Assembly (NCBI RefSeq): GCF_036567765.1 | Contig: NZ_DATCTU010000091.1 | Span: forward strand, 1 to 64,000 | Reading direction: 5' to 3' | DNA length: 64,000 bases | Source: Pseudobacteroides sp. | Lineage (GTDB): Bacteria > Bacillota > Clostridia > Acetivibrionales > DSM-2933 | Part shown: positions 1-6,800 of the stretch, one piece after another | Layout of the letters: each line of letters opens with the position of its first letter | How positions within the stretch are numbered: the first letter of the stretch is position 1 | Program-made: the position numbers and the translations under genes | Notes under the pieces: model-generated | What the model was told of the DNA's origin: nothing | Databases searched by the model: none | The model's input: only the letters and a program-made list of their open reading frames with translations

Positions 1-324
1 CGAATTTCCTTACCAAGTGCACCACATAACAATGGAACAGCTGGCCATTGGGACACTATGGTCGATAAAGCAATTGATCTTGCCCAGCATAGCGATGCCG
101 AAGAAATCTGGCTGAATAAAGGATTAAGTAACGTAACCGACCTAAATAAGATCGAGCCAAACCGCCGACCAGACTTGCTTGTAAAACGAGCTGACGGCAA
201 GATTGATCAATATGAAGTTCCTAGTAAGACGGATAAGATTGAAGATTTAGAACTTAGAATGGCTGATAATCAAAGAATTTTGGGTGATAAAGCTGGGAAA
301 GCATTTATTTTAGTAATATCATAA
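1..324 (+). CDS. C-terminal part of a polymorphic toxin, PD-(D/E)XK-like nuclease domain (5' end outside window)
   Basis: The frame is open from base 1 without a stop, so the ATG at 58 is internal and the gene begins before the window. The visible ~107 residues start with a short pre-toxin stretch (SAPHNNGTAGHW) and end in a small alpha/beta domain with RPD, then about 13 residues later EVPSK. That spacing is typical of a PD-(D/E)XK nuclease core (acidic residue, then E-x-x-x-K). Domains like this sit at the C-termini of Rhs/LXG-type secreted toxins in Firmicutes. The small gene 15 bases downstream fits an immunity protein. The delivery domain cannot be seen. The nuclease call is by motif only. 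Confidence 0.6.
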   Translation, partial: RISLPSAPHNNGTAGHWDTMVDKAIDLAQHSDAEEIWLNKGLSNVTDLNKIEPNRRPDLLVKRADGKIDQYEVPSKTDKIEDLELRMADNQRILGDKAGKAFILVIS

Positions 325-339
325 TGGAGGTAAGAGAAA

Positions 340-858
340 ATGGCTATATTTAATACATTATCAATAGTTTTATATGGAAGTGTATCTGATAATATTGGCA
401 GTTGGAAAAATTGGTATGAATACTCAAAAAAACAAATACAAGATTTGAATTTTGAACCAAATTATATTGGGATATCAGGTACAAATTTTAAATCTTCAAA
501 GATTAACACGTTAAGAAGGATAGAGAAAAAATTAATCGAAGCATTTGATAATAGTGAAATATTATCATCATTGGAATTATACTCTATGCCTGATGAATTT
601 AAACAAGCAGCATTTGATTATAATATATATATGATAAGAACAGCAAACCTAAGGTGTCAGCGTGTGTTTATAACATTAAATAGAGATATTATACAAGCTA
701 TAAATATTAATTCTGTAGTAGAATCTTTAAAAAAACATATAGATTATACTAATGGTGAAGTTTTTGAGATGACCAATTTTGATAATCCTCAGTTTTATGC
801 TGCTAAGATGAATGAACCATCTGATTATAAATCATTAAAAATTATAGAAACATTTTAA
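340..858 (+). CDS. Candidate immunity protein for the upstream toxin
   Basis: A 172-residue soluble protein with no signal peptide or membrane segment, starting at ATG 340 behind GGAGG at 325-329. It follows the toxin tail by 15 bases, so the two are likely co-transcribed. I do not recognise the family. It is very AT-rich and rich in Asn, Ile and Lys, like many transferred immunity genes. The role rests on position alone: a single small gene directly after a toxin C-terminus is normally the cognate antidote. An unrelated small protein is possible. Confidence 0.5.
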   Translation: MAIFNTLSIVLYGSVSDNIGSWKNWYEYSKKQIQDLNFEPNYIGISGTNFKSSKINTLRRIEKKLIEAFDNSEILSSLELYSMPDEFKQAAFDYNIYMIRTANLRCQRVFITLNRDIIQAININSVVESLKKHIDYTNGEVFEMTNFDNPQFYAAKMNEPSDYKSLKIIETF

Positions 859-865
859 CCAAGCG

Positions 866-903
866 AAACCAATTCCACACCTAAAAATAAGTGGAATTGG
901 TTT
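866..903 (+). terminator. Hairpin after the immunity gene
   Basis: A 13-bp perfect stem around a 12-base A-rich loop begins 8 bases after the stop codon. Only three T residues follow, so it may slow or protect transcript ends rather than terminate strongly. Confidence 0.45.
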
Positions 904-1078
904 GCACAACAAATAAAAGGCACTAAATAACATTTATAAAGTTTCCTTGCATCTTTAAAAATTAGAAGAAGCATTTTCATTGTATGAAGATTTTAAACGT
1001 GAGTTTCTTGTTGCCAATAGTGCCAAAGTGTAAGCAAAATAAGGCAGCCAAAGTAAAATAGAGGAAGGAATCCTTAAA

Positions 1079-1116
1079 AACAAGCCGGATATAAAAAATA
1101 TTATCTGGCTTGTTTT
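1079..1116 (+). terminator. Intrinsic terminator-like hairpin
   Basis: A 13-bp stem with one G-T pair, about 10-base loop, preceded by AAAA and followed by TTTT, so it could act on either strand. It separates the first toxin/immunity unit from the duplicated cassette. Confidence 0.5.
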
Positions 1117-1251
1117 CATTGCTTGAACTATTGATATACCAATTGGGTTAAAGTTCACTGAAGTAATTGAAGGTATTTGGAAATATGCAGGTAAAATCAG
1201 CGGATGAAATAATTGCAGCAGGAAAGCTAATAATGTCCAATATATACGCAA

Positions 1252-1566
1252 ATGTCCAGATTACCTGGTGATGAGAGCCAATGGCACCATATTGTTGAGC
1301 AGTCGCAGATATCAAAAAGTGGTTTTTCAACAACTACTGTTAATAATTTGAATAATGTGGTATCATTACCATCAGGTGGAGGTAGCATACATGCACAAAT
1401 TAGTGGATATTACTCATCTATACAGGATTTTACGGGTGGATTAAGAGTAAGAGATTGGTTAGCAGGAAAAAGCTTTGATGAACAATTTAAATTTGGAATT
1501 GAATACTTAAAGAGATTCGGGAATATTATTCCGACATCAAGCGGATGGGTATTTAATCCGTTTTAA
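1252..1566 (+). pseudogene. Orphan toxin C-terminal domain, HHIVEQ type (cassette copy 1)
   Basis: The frame opens at 1234 after a stop at 1231, and the ATG at 1252 has no Shine-Dalgarno sequence. This is therefore a detached toxin tail, not a normal gene. Its 104 residues start with W-HHIVEQ, a histidine-rich motif found in HNH/endonuclease VII-like toxin domains at the ends of Rhs-type proteins. It continues with NNLNNV, ISGYYSS and the tail RVRDWLAGKSFDEQF...GWVFNPF. A homologous tail recurs at 2093-2254. A DUF2019 gene follows 15 bases after the stop. It probably served as a donor cassette for recombination onto a full-length toxin, or is a relic of one. Nuclease activity is inferred. Confidence 0.55.
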
Positions 1567-1581
1567 TTAGTGAGGTGGAAA

Positions 1582-1926
1582 ATGTGTGAACTTGAAAAAC
1601 TAATACAAACTTTAGTTCAAGAGTCTATAAAGCAAGAAGAGGCAACACTTGTTGGTGATTCTAACATGATGAATAAGCAGTATGCTAAAATTAGAAAAAT
1701 TAGGGAGTCATTAAGGAGGATAGGAAACATAGCATTTAGCGATATAATATCTCTTTTAAGTCATGAGAATAGTTATGTAAGGTATAATGCTTCATTTGTT
1801 ATAATACCGTTTTTCCCAGAAGAGGCTAAAAAGACTTTGGTTGAAATATCAAAACTAAATAGTTCTATAGGATTTACTGCTGAAATGACTTTAAGAGAAT
1901 GGGATAAGGGAAACTTGGAGTTCTAG
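1582..1926 (+). CDS. DUF2019 HEAT-like protein, candidate immunity protein (copy 1)
   Basis: The start is set at ATG 1582 (M-C-E-L-E-K-L), behind GAGGTGG, because this aligns end to end with the 114-residue copy at 2271-2615; a GTG at 1570 would add four residues. The all-helical sequence contains N-x-x-YD/AK-x-RKIR, a HEAT-like block (LLSHENSYVRYNA) and the ending FTAEMTLREW. This is the DUF2019 pattern. Such proteins commonly sit next to toxin C-terminal domains, and this one follows the HHIVEQ tail. Immunity is an inference from position and duplication. Confidence 0.7.
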   Translation: MCELEKLIQTLVQESIKQEEATLVGDSNMMNKQYAKIRKIRESLRRIGNIAFSDIISLLSHENSYVRYNASFVIIPFFPEEAKKTLVEISKLNSSIGFTAEMTLREWDKGNLEF

Positions 1927-2047
1927 AATTATTTAATAAAATGTTGTTGATAAGTCCCTTGTTGAGGTATAAAAGTGTGTTGGCAACTCCTTCAAGAAGG
2001 AAAATATGTATTTAAGTATATGATGCAATATTAAAACATAAAACAAG

Positions 2048-2090
2048 AAATGCCATAGTACAAAATAATCACCGTATTATGGTATTTTTT
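2048..2090 (+). terminator. Terminator between the two toxin/immunity cassettes
   Basis: A ten-base stem (2048-2057 with 2078-2087, one G-T pair) is followed directly by a T run. It lies just upstream of the second toxin remnant, so that remnant is probably not transcribed from cassette 1. Confidence 0.6.
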
Positions 2091-2092
2091 CT

Positions 2093-2254
2093 GAACTTAT
2101 ACAAATAGAGCCACCATTTACGAATGGCTTGACAGTACGTGATTGGTTGGCAGGAAAGAGCTTTGATGAGCAGTTCAAATACGGTATTGAAATCCTACAA
2201 CAATATGGCAATGTAATTCCAGCATCAAGAGGATGGGTGTTTAATCCATTCTAA
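2093..2254 (+). pseudogene. Remnant of a second HHIVEQ-type toxin tail (cassette copy 2)
   Basis: An in-frame stretch without start codon or ribosome site encodes GLTVRDWLAGKSFDEQFKYG...SRGWVFNPF and a stop. This is clearly homologous to the last ~45 residues of the tail at 1252-1566. The HHIVEQ part is missing, so the copy cannot be catalytic. It is followed 16 bases later by the second DUF2019 gene, which dates it as part of a tandem cassette duplication. Confidence 0.75.
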
Positions 2255-2270
2255 AATAGGAGGATAAGAG

Positions 2271-2615
2271 ATGAGAAGCATAGAAGAACTTGTTAAAATG
2301 TTTGTTGATGCATCTATGAGGTTAGAAGAAGCTGAGTCGGTGGGAAACTCAAAAATTGTGAATCAGCAGTATGATAAACTTAGAAAGATAAGAGAAGAGT
2401 TAAAAGAAATAGGTGACGAAGCAATGGAGAGCTTAATATCCCTTATTAATCATGAAAATATTTATGTAAGGTATAATGCTGCATACAGCATTATACCAGT
2501 AAACCCAGAGAAAGCTAAGGAAGCTCTAAATGAAATTTCAAATGCTAGGGGATTAATTGGGTTCACTTCTAAAATGACTTTAAGAGAGTGGGAAAACGGA
2601 AACTTAAAGTTCTAG
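2271..2615 (+). CDS. DUF2019 HEAT-like protein, candidate immunity protein (copy 2)
   Basis: A 114-residue protein with a good site (TAGGAGG, 2256-2262) before ATG 2271. It aligns over its whole length with the copy at 1582-1926, sharing the RKIRE, HEN-x-YVRYNA and MTLREWENGNL blocks. Its reading frame is intact although the toxin tail in front is truncated. That suggests it is kept as a free-standing antidote against a toxin met from neighbours, or that decay is recent. No signal peptide. Confidence 0.7.
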   Translation: MRSIEELVKMFVDASMRLEEAESVGNSKIVNQQYDKLRKIREELKEIGDEAMESLISLINHENIYVRYNAAYSIIPVNPEKAKEALNEISNARGLIGFTSKMTLREWENGNLKF

Positions 2616-2645
2616 ATAATTGGATACCATTAAGACTTAAATTAA

Positions 2646-2897
2646 TTAGCCATGATGGGAAATTAAAGAGAGGGATATGCCTTTTTTTAGTTTCCTAATT
2701 TCTTCATCTTCAGGCTTTAACTTTCCACTTACAGGAAATGCATTAACTCCATCTTTCTCGTATTCTTTTACCCATTCATTTAATGTAGAGTAATGCAAAC
2801 CAAGTTCCTGAGCTAAATCGCTTTTTTTCCTACCATCTTCAATTACTAATTTCACAGCACGGTCTTTAAAATTTTTATCAAATCTCTTATGTGACAT
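2646..2897 (-). pseudogene. IS3-type transposase orfA fragment
   Basis: The first ~70 residues match the IS3-family OrfA pattern: SHKRFDKNFKDRAVKLV, then the helix-turn-helix SDLAQELGLHYSTLNEWVKEY. The usual leucine-zipper continuation after EIRKLKK is replaced by an unrelated GISLSLISHHG and a stop. No orfB (DDE integrase) follows. A ribosome site (AGGAGGT) precedes the ATG. This is a broken insertion sequence at the edge of the toxin region and cannot transpose alone. Its DNA-binding half may still be made. Confidence 0.7.
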
Positions 2898-3187
2898 TTT
2901 TTTGACCTCCTATTGACTTTATTATATAGTCATTTTGGATGTCTATCAATTCGGGATAAGGTCAAATAGGTGTTTGCTGCCATTGGTGGACACATCCTTT
3001 CTTTTGTCTATTATACAAGCTTTCTATGTGTCCATCAAATTGGTTGTGCTCCAAAGATCATAGAGTCCCTCAGACTGATCAATGTAAAAGATTACCATCA
3101 AAAGCTTTTCACATTTACCATACCATATAATCCCCTTGTAGTTTCGTCCGAGTATTTACTAAAATGCAATCCGAGCAATATTTGTAC

Positions 3188-3235
3188 AATTGTATAATTC
3201 GATCTCATTTTTTAGACTCTGAGGCCGATTGAAAT
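3188..3235 (+). other. Degenerate leader-plus-repeat unit upstream of cas3
   Basis: The 12-mer AATTGTATAATT (3188-3199) is identical to bases 11719-11730 at the end of the CRISPR leader. After 36 bases comes the end of GATTGAAAT (3227-3235), the last nine bases of the array repeat. In the array the same two blocks are 38 bases apart. The stretch between does not keep the repeat hairpin. This could be a decayed solo repeat behind a copied leader end, or a second crRNA-like gene. Nine of the 11 crRNA-handle bases are kept. Confidence 0.45.
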
Positions 3236-3312
3236 CTCATATTTAGCTAAATTGCATAACATTTAGTGTAAAAAGCAGTAGACTTAGTAAAATTATTTAT
3301 ATAAAATTAACA

Positions 3313-3341
3313 TTGAAAAAATAATTAACAGAGCTTATATT
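3313..3341 (+). promoter_or_regulatory. Probable sigma-A promoter of cas3
   Basis: TTGAAA at 3313-3318, 17 bases, then TATATT at 3336-3341. Transcription would start near 3348, about 33 bases before the cas3 ATG. Confidence 0.6.
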
Positions 3342-3380
3342 TAGTAAAAGTGAAGTTTATAAGGAGTGCAAAGATTTATT

Positions 3381-5810
3381 ATGTATACTGCACATTATAG
3401 GAAAAGTGACAAAAAACATCAAACAGTCAAGGAGCATTTGATAAAAGTTTCGGAATACTGTAAAATTTACGGAAAAAATACGGGTTTACCTAATACTTCT
3501 GAATTAATTGGATTAATTCATGATATGGGAAAACTTAGTGATGAATTTCAAGAATATATTACAACTGCTATAGTTCATGAAGAAAATGGAACTTTAAAAG
3601 AATGGAAAAAATCCTGTAGCAAAGTTGATCATGGCAGAATTGGCGGCATGTATATATATAATAAATTTCATAATACAGCAGGATATGTGAAAATAACATC
3701 TGAAATTATTTCAATGATTGTTTGTTACCATCATGGTGGGTTACATGATTTTATATCATTTGATTGTGAAACACCATTATTGAAACGCTTTGAACGAAAA
3801 AAAACTGATTTGTCATATCAGCAGGCTACGACACGTTTTTTTGAACAAATATGTGATGAAAAAGCTATAGAAAAGCTATTTTTTAATGCATGTAAGGAAA
3901 TAGAGGCCTTGGACAAAGAAATAACGGAAAATAAATTATCCCGCCCTTTTTGCCTGCAATTGCTGATTAAACAATTATACAGCATTCTGATTGATGCCGA
4001 CAGATATGATACATATTTATTTATGGATAATAAGGAGGAGCCTTATCCTGATACAAAAGTATTATGGGAACAATACTCCGAAATAATGGAGAATAAGATC
4101 TCCGAGTTTAGAAATATCAAAACAAATTCTGTCCTTGAAGAAAGGATTAAACAGCTAAGACTTGAAGTTTCAGATGCATGTGCGGAGTTTTGCGATAGGG
4201 AAACAGGTATTTATACACTTACTGTTCCAACCGGAGGGGGAAAAACACTGTCAAGTCTCAGATTTGCTTTAAAGCACGCAGCAGCAAAAGATAAAAATAG
4301 GATAATATATATCCTTCCTTTTACAACTATAATCGAACAGAATGCAAATGAAATTAGGGATCTTTTAAAATGCGATGATTATTTATTGGAGCATCATTCC
4401 AATATTATACATGATAATGATGAAGACGAAAATAATTATAAAGTATTGACTCAGAGATGGGATTGCCCTATTATTTTTACAACTATGGTACAGTTTTTGG
4501 AAACTATTTATGCAGGGGGAACACAGTCATTAAGAAGAATGCATAATCTTTCCGATTCAATTTTGATATTTGATGAAATTCAAGCAATACCTATACGCTG
4601 TATTTCTTTGTTTAACAGTGCTATTAACTATTTGAGTAAAATATGCAATACAACAGTGATACTATGCTCAGCAACACAACCGAATTTATCAGATACAAAA
4701 ATTCCGCTGCTAAAGGAAAATAATGGAGAAATCATCCCTGATTTATCGGAGAAATTTAAAGGATTTAAAAGAATGCAAGTTGAAGACAAGCGAATTGATA
4801 GGGGATACTCTTATGAAATCCTTGGTGATTTTATATATGAACTTAAGAAGGCTTTATCAAGTGTTCTGATTGTTTTAAATACAAAATCTTGTGCAGAAAA
4901 AACGTATAATGAGCTAAAAAAAAGAAACGGTAATAAAGAGCACGTCATTTTATATTTAAGCACTAATCTTTGTCCTTCCCATAGGAAAAAAATAATACGG
5001 GTAATGAAGAAGTGTTTAAATAGAAAGAAATCTGTAATTTGCGTAAGCACCCAATTAATTGAAGCCGGTATCAATATAAGCTTTGACTCAGTGGTTCGTC
5101 ACCTGGCTGGATTGGACTCTATAGCTCAGGCTACCGGTAGAGGAAACAGGCATGGTGAAGGTGACATTAAAGTATCGTATATTATTAATCTTTCCGATGA
5201 AAACCTAGGAAGCCTCAAAGAAATAGAATTGGGAGAAAAGCATGCCGCGGAGATTCTGTATGAGTACTCTAAAAATTCCGAAAAATTTGATAACGATTTA
5301 CTTTCACCAGCAGCAATAAAATGCTATTATAACTATTACTATGCTGATAAAGATATTGGAAAACTTATGAATTATCCTGTTAGGGTTAAAGAGCATAATT
5401 GCAATACTGAAATCTATAAAATGCTGGATGGCACAGTGGCCAATAAGCAGTGGTATGAAGACAAATACGGTGAAAAATGCCAGCTGTACCTTAATTTTAT
5501 GTTTGAAACAGCCGGAAAGCATTTTAGGGTTATTGATGATTTAACTACATCTGTAATTGTTCCTTATGGTGAAGGCAAAAAAATAATAGCAGGACTTTTT
5601 AGTTCAAAATCATTTGGTGACAAACTGAAGTACCTCAAACTTGCCCAGCAATATTCGGTAAATATTTTTGAAAATCAAATGAATAGGTTAAAAAGTGAAA
5701 ATGCTTTTGAATTATCAGAAATACCTGGTATATACGTACTAAAAGATGGCTATTACGACAAGTCTATCGGTGTTGTAACAGAAAAACAAATGGAATTTTT
5801 AAATATTTAA
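3381..5810 (+). CDS. cas3: Cas3 nuclease-helicase, type I-C
   Basis: An 809-residue HD nuclease fused to a superfamily 2 helicase, which unwinds and degrades DNA bound by Cascade. The HD domain has HL near residue 19, LIHDMGK near 45-51 and CYHHGG near 115. The helicase has VPTGGGKT near 285, FDEIQ near 396, SAT near 430 and QATGRGNRHG near 583, all intact. ATG 3381 (MYTAHYR) is preferred over a GTG at 3366, because that GTG overlaps the AAGGAG ribosome site; the ATG spacing is rather long. Unlike many I-C loci, a terminator and 264 bases separate cas3 from cas5c, so it is its own transcription unit. Confidence 0.97.
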   Translation: MYTAHYRKSDKKHQTVKEHLIKVSEYCKIYGKNTGLPNTSELIGLIHDMGKLSDEFQEYITTAIVHEENGTLKEWKKSCSKVDHGRIGGMYIYNKFHNTAGYVKITSEIISMIVCYHHGGLHDFISFDCETPLLKRFERKKTDLSYQQATTRFFEQICDEKAIEKLFFNACKEIEALDKEITENKLSRPFCLQLLIKQLYSILIDADRYDTYLFMDNKEEPYPDTKVLWEQYSEIMENKISEFRNIKTNSVLEERIKQLRLEVSDACAEFCDRETGIYTLTVPTGGGKTLSSLRFALKHAAAKDKNRIIYILPFTTIIEQNANEIRDLLKCDDYLLEHHSNIIHDNDEDENNYKVLTQRWDCPIIFTTMVQFLETIYAGGTQSLRRMHNLSDSILIFDEIQAIPIRCISLFNSAINYLSKICNTTVILCSATQPNLSDTKIPLLKENNGEIIPDLSEKFKGFKRMQVEDKRIDRGYSYEILGDFIYELKKALSSVLIVLNTKSCAEKTYNELKKRNGNKEHVILYLSTNLCPSHRKKIIRVMKKCLNRKKSVICVSTQLIEAGINISFDSVVRHLAGLDSIAQATGRGNRHGEGDIKVSYIINLSDENLGSLKEIELGEKHAAEILYEYSKNSEKFDNDLLSPAAIKCYYNYYYADKDIGKLMNYPVRVKEHNCNTEIYKMLDGTVANKQWYEDKYGEKCQLYLNFMFETAGKHFRVIDDLTTSVIVPYGEGKKIIAGLFSSKSFGDKLKYLKLAQQYSVNIFENQMNRLKSENAFELSEIPGIYVLKDGYYDKSIGVVTEKQMEFLNI

Positions 5811-5900
5811 AAAGAGACGCCTTAATCAAGTCAGTTAAGGCGTCTCTTCGTCTTTCACAAAAATAGTAATTTTAAAATTTCAATCCGCATATTTAAATGA
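5808..5900 (-). ncRNA. Putative crRNA-like regulatory RNA (CreR/CreA-type), antisense in the cas3-cas5c gap
   Basis: Read on the minus strand, a TATAAT box is followed about 20 bases later by CGGATTGAAAT (5877-5887). This matches the last 11 bases of the array repeat at ten positions, which is the 5' handle left on type I-C crRNAs by Cas5c. The upstream part of the repeat, including its hairpin, is lost. Next come 29 guide-like bases (5876 down to 5848) and then the terminator hairpin. Guide bases 1-11 (TTTAAAATTAC) and 13-16 match the cas5c leader at 6045-6060, beside a TTC PAM. I infer an RNA of about 90 bases that loads onto Cascade and, with only seed pairing, represses cas5c transcription without cleavage. 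The analogy is to CreR/CreA guides of other type I systems. Confidence 0.7.
5813..5847. terminator. Bidirectional terminator shared by cas3 and the antisense small RNA
   Basis: A 13-bp perfect GC-containing stem (5813-5825 with 5835-5847) around a 9-base loop. On the plus strand it directly follows the cas3 stop codon. On the minus strand it ends in TTTTT, the stronger direction, closing the crRNA-like transcript. Confidence 0.85.
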
Positions 5901-5906
5901 CAGTTT

Positions 5907-5935
5907 ATTATAGCATAGGATACTAAATAATTGAA
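5907..5935 (-). promoter_or_regulatory. Promoter of the crRNA-like RNA
   Basis: On the minus strand: TTCAAT (5930-5935), 17 bases, TATAAT (5907-5912) preceded by TGC, a perfect extended -10. The start site would be near 5900. Confidence 0.7.
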
Positions 5936-6004
5936 CATTTAATTTACAAAAAATACAAGTCTACAGCAACAACAATGTCATTCTTAAGAAAATAATGTAA
6001 TGTA

Positions 6005-6033
6005 TTGACATCATTATAAAACTCTAGTATTAT
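6005..6033 (+). promoter_or_regulatory. Sigma-A promoter of the cas5c-cas2 operon
   Basis: TTGACA at 6005-6010, exactly 17 bases, TATTAT at 6028-6033. The start is expected near 6040, giving a leader of about 35 bases before the cas5c ATG. This is the strongest promoter in the locus. Confidence 0.8.
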
Positions 6034-6063
6034 TTTAAGTAAATAAATTGTAATTTTAAAGAA
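6026..6063 (-). promoter_or_regulatory. Predicted Cascade target (seed plus PAM) in the cas5c promoter
   Basis: On the minus strand TTC (6061-6063) is followed by TTTAAAATTAC (6060 down to 6050), identical to the first 11 guide bases of the RNA at 5808-5900. Base 12 mismatches, a position that type I Cascade flips out, and 13-16 match. A full-length protospacer would span 6026-6060, covering the -10 box and start site. The PAM lies inside the GAAAGGA Shine-Dalgarno sequence. Confidence 0.65.
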
Positions 6064-6074
6064 AGGATACATAT

Positions 6075-6800
6075 ATGGAAAATTCGGTTACATTTAAGGT
6101 AATTGGCAGATATGCACTTTTTACTGATCCACTAACTAAAACCGGTGGAGAAAAATGTTCGCTTATGATTCCAACATATCAAGCTTTAAAGGGCATTACA
6201 GAATCGGTATACTGGAAGCCCAGTCTGATCTGGATAATTGATAGTGTGCGGATAATGAAGCCGATACGGACAGAAGCAAAAGGTATTCGCCCAATAAAGT
6301 ACGGTGGAGGAAATGACCTAGCGATGTATACATATTTAAGCGATGTAGAATATCATGTAAAAGCTCATTTTGAATTTAATGTACATCGGCCTGACTTAAA
6401 AGAGGATCACAACGAGAACAAGCACTACTTTATTGCCAAAAGATGTATTGAAAAAGGCGGGCGCAGAGATATATTTTTAGGAGTAAGAGAGTGCCAGGGA
6501 TATGTAATTCCGTACAACTTTATGGATGGTACAGGCTATTATGATAATATGGGTAAAATGGAATTTGGCTTACAATACCATTCAATCAGTTATCCAGATG
6601 AGAATGGCAAGGGTAAAATGATAGCAAACTTTTGGCTGCCAAAAATGGAAGATGGTATCATCAATTTCTGCAGACCTGAAGAATGTTATAAAAAACATTT
6701 AATAAGAGAAATGAAAGCAAAACAATTTAATGAGGTTAATTTTAGCGGTACTGCCGAAGCTGGGCTTCTTGACGGATATAAAGCACATGGAGGTGTATAA
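6075..6800 (+). CDS. cas5c: Cas5c (Cas5d), crRNA-processing Cascade subunit
   Basis: 241 residues, normal length for the type I-C Cas5, which replaces Cas6: it cuts the pre-crRNA at the base of the repeat hairpin and stays on the 5' handle. The sequence has the family's N-terminal RAMP fold start (TFKVIGRYALFTDP), SYQ-like TYQALKGI near residue 33, and IRPIKYGGG. Start ATG 6075 follows GAAAGGA (6061-6067). The stop codon TAA abuts the next ATG without a gap, implying coupled translation. First gene of the operon driven from 6005-6033. Confidence 0.95.
   Translation: MENSVTFKVIGRYALFTDPLTKTGGEKCSLMIPTYQALKGITESVYWKPSLIWIIDSVRIMKPIRTEAKGIRPIKYGGGNDLAMYTYLSDVEYHVKAHFEFNVHRPDLKEDHNENKHYFIAKRCIEKGGRRDIFLGVRECQGYVIPYNFMDGTGYYDNMGKMEFGLQYHSISYPDENGKGKMIANFWLPKMEDGIINFCRPEECYKKHLIREMKAKQFNEVNFSGTAEAGLLDGYKAHGGV

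Larger units (their letters stand above)
859..1251. other. Gene-free spacer with two hairpins
   Basis: No convincing gene on either strand; the minus-strand open frames here lack ribosome binding sites and overlap the hairpins. It holds a 13-bp perfect inverted repeat (866-878 with 891-903) just after the immunity gene, and a second 13-bp stem (1079-1091 with 1102-1114) followed by TTTT. The rest looks like eroded coding sequence from a former toxin gene body. Confidence 0.5.
2898..3380. other. Gene-free region upstream of cas3
   Basis: I see no supported gene here. A 75-codon open frame at 2970-3197 has no ribosome site and no recognisable features. The right half contains a leader-like and repeat-like unit (3188-3235) and the probable cas3 promoter (3313-3341). 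Confidence 0.5.

Noticed and set aside
955..1333. Minus-strand frames opposite the first toxin cassette
   Set aside because: They overlap hairpins and the HHIVEQ tail on the other strand, lack ribosome sites and read as hydrophobic shadow sequence.
2970..3197. 75-codon plus-strand frame upstream of cas3
   Set aside because: No Shine-Dalgarno sequence, unusual composition, no recognisable pattern; overlaps the leader-like element.
3331..3344. cas3 -10 region as a true Cascade target of the pre-cas3 element
   Set aside because: The 5' flank is GAG rather than the TTC PAM and seed base 3 mismatches, so I keep it only as a weak part of a finding.
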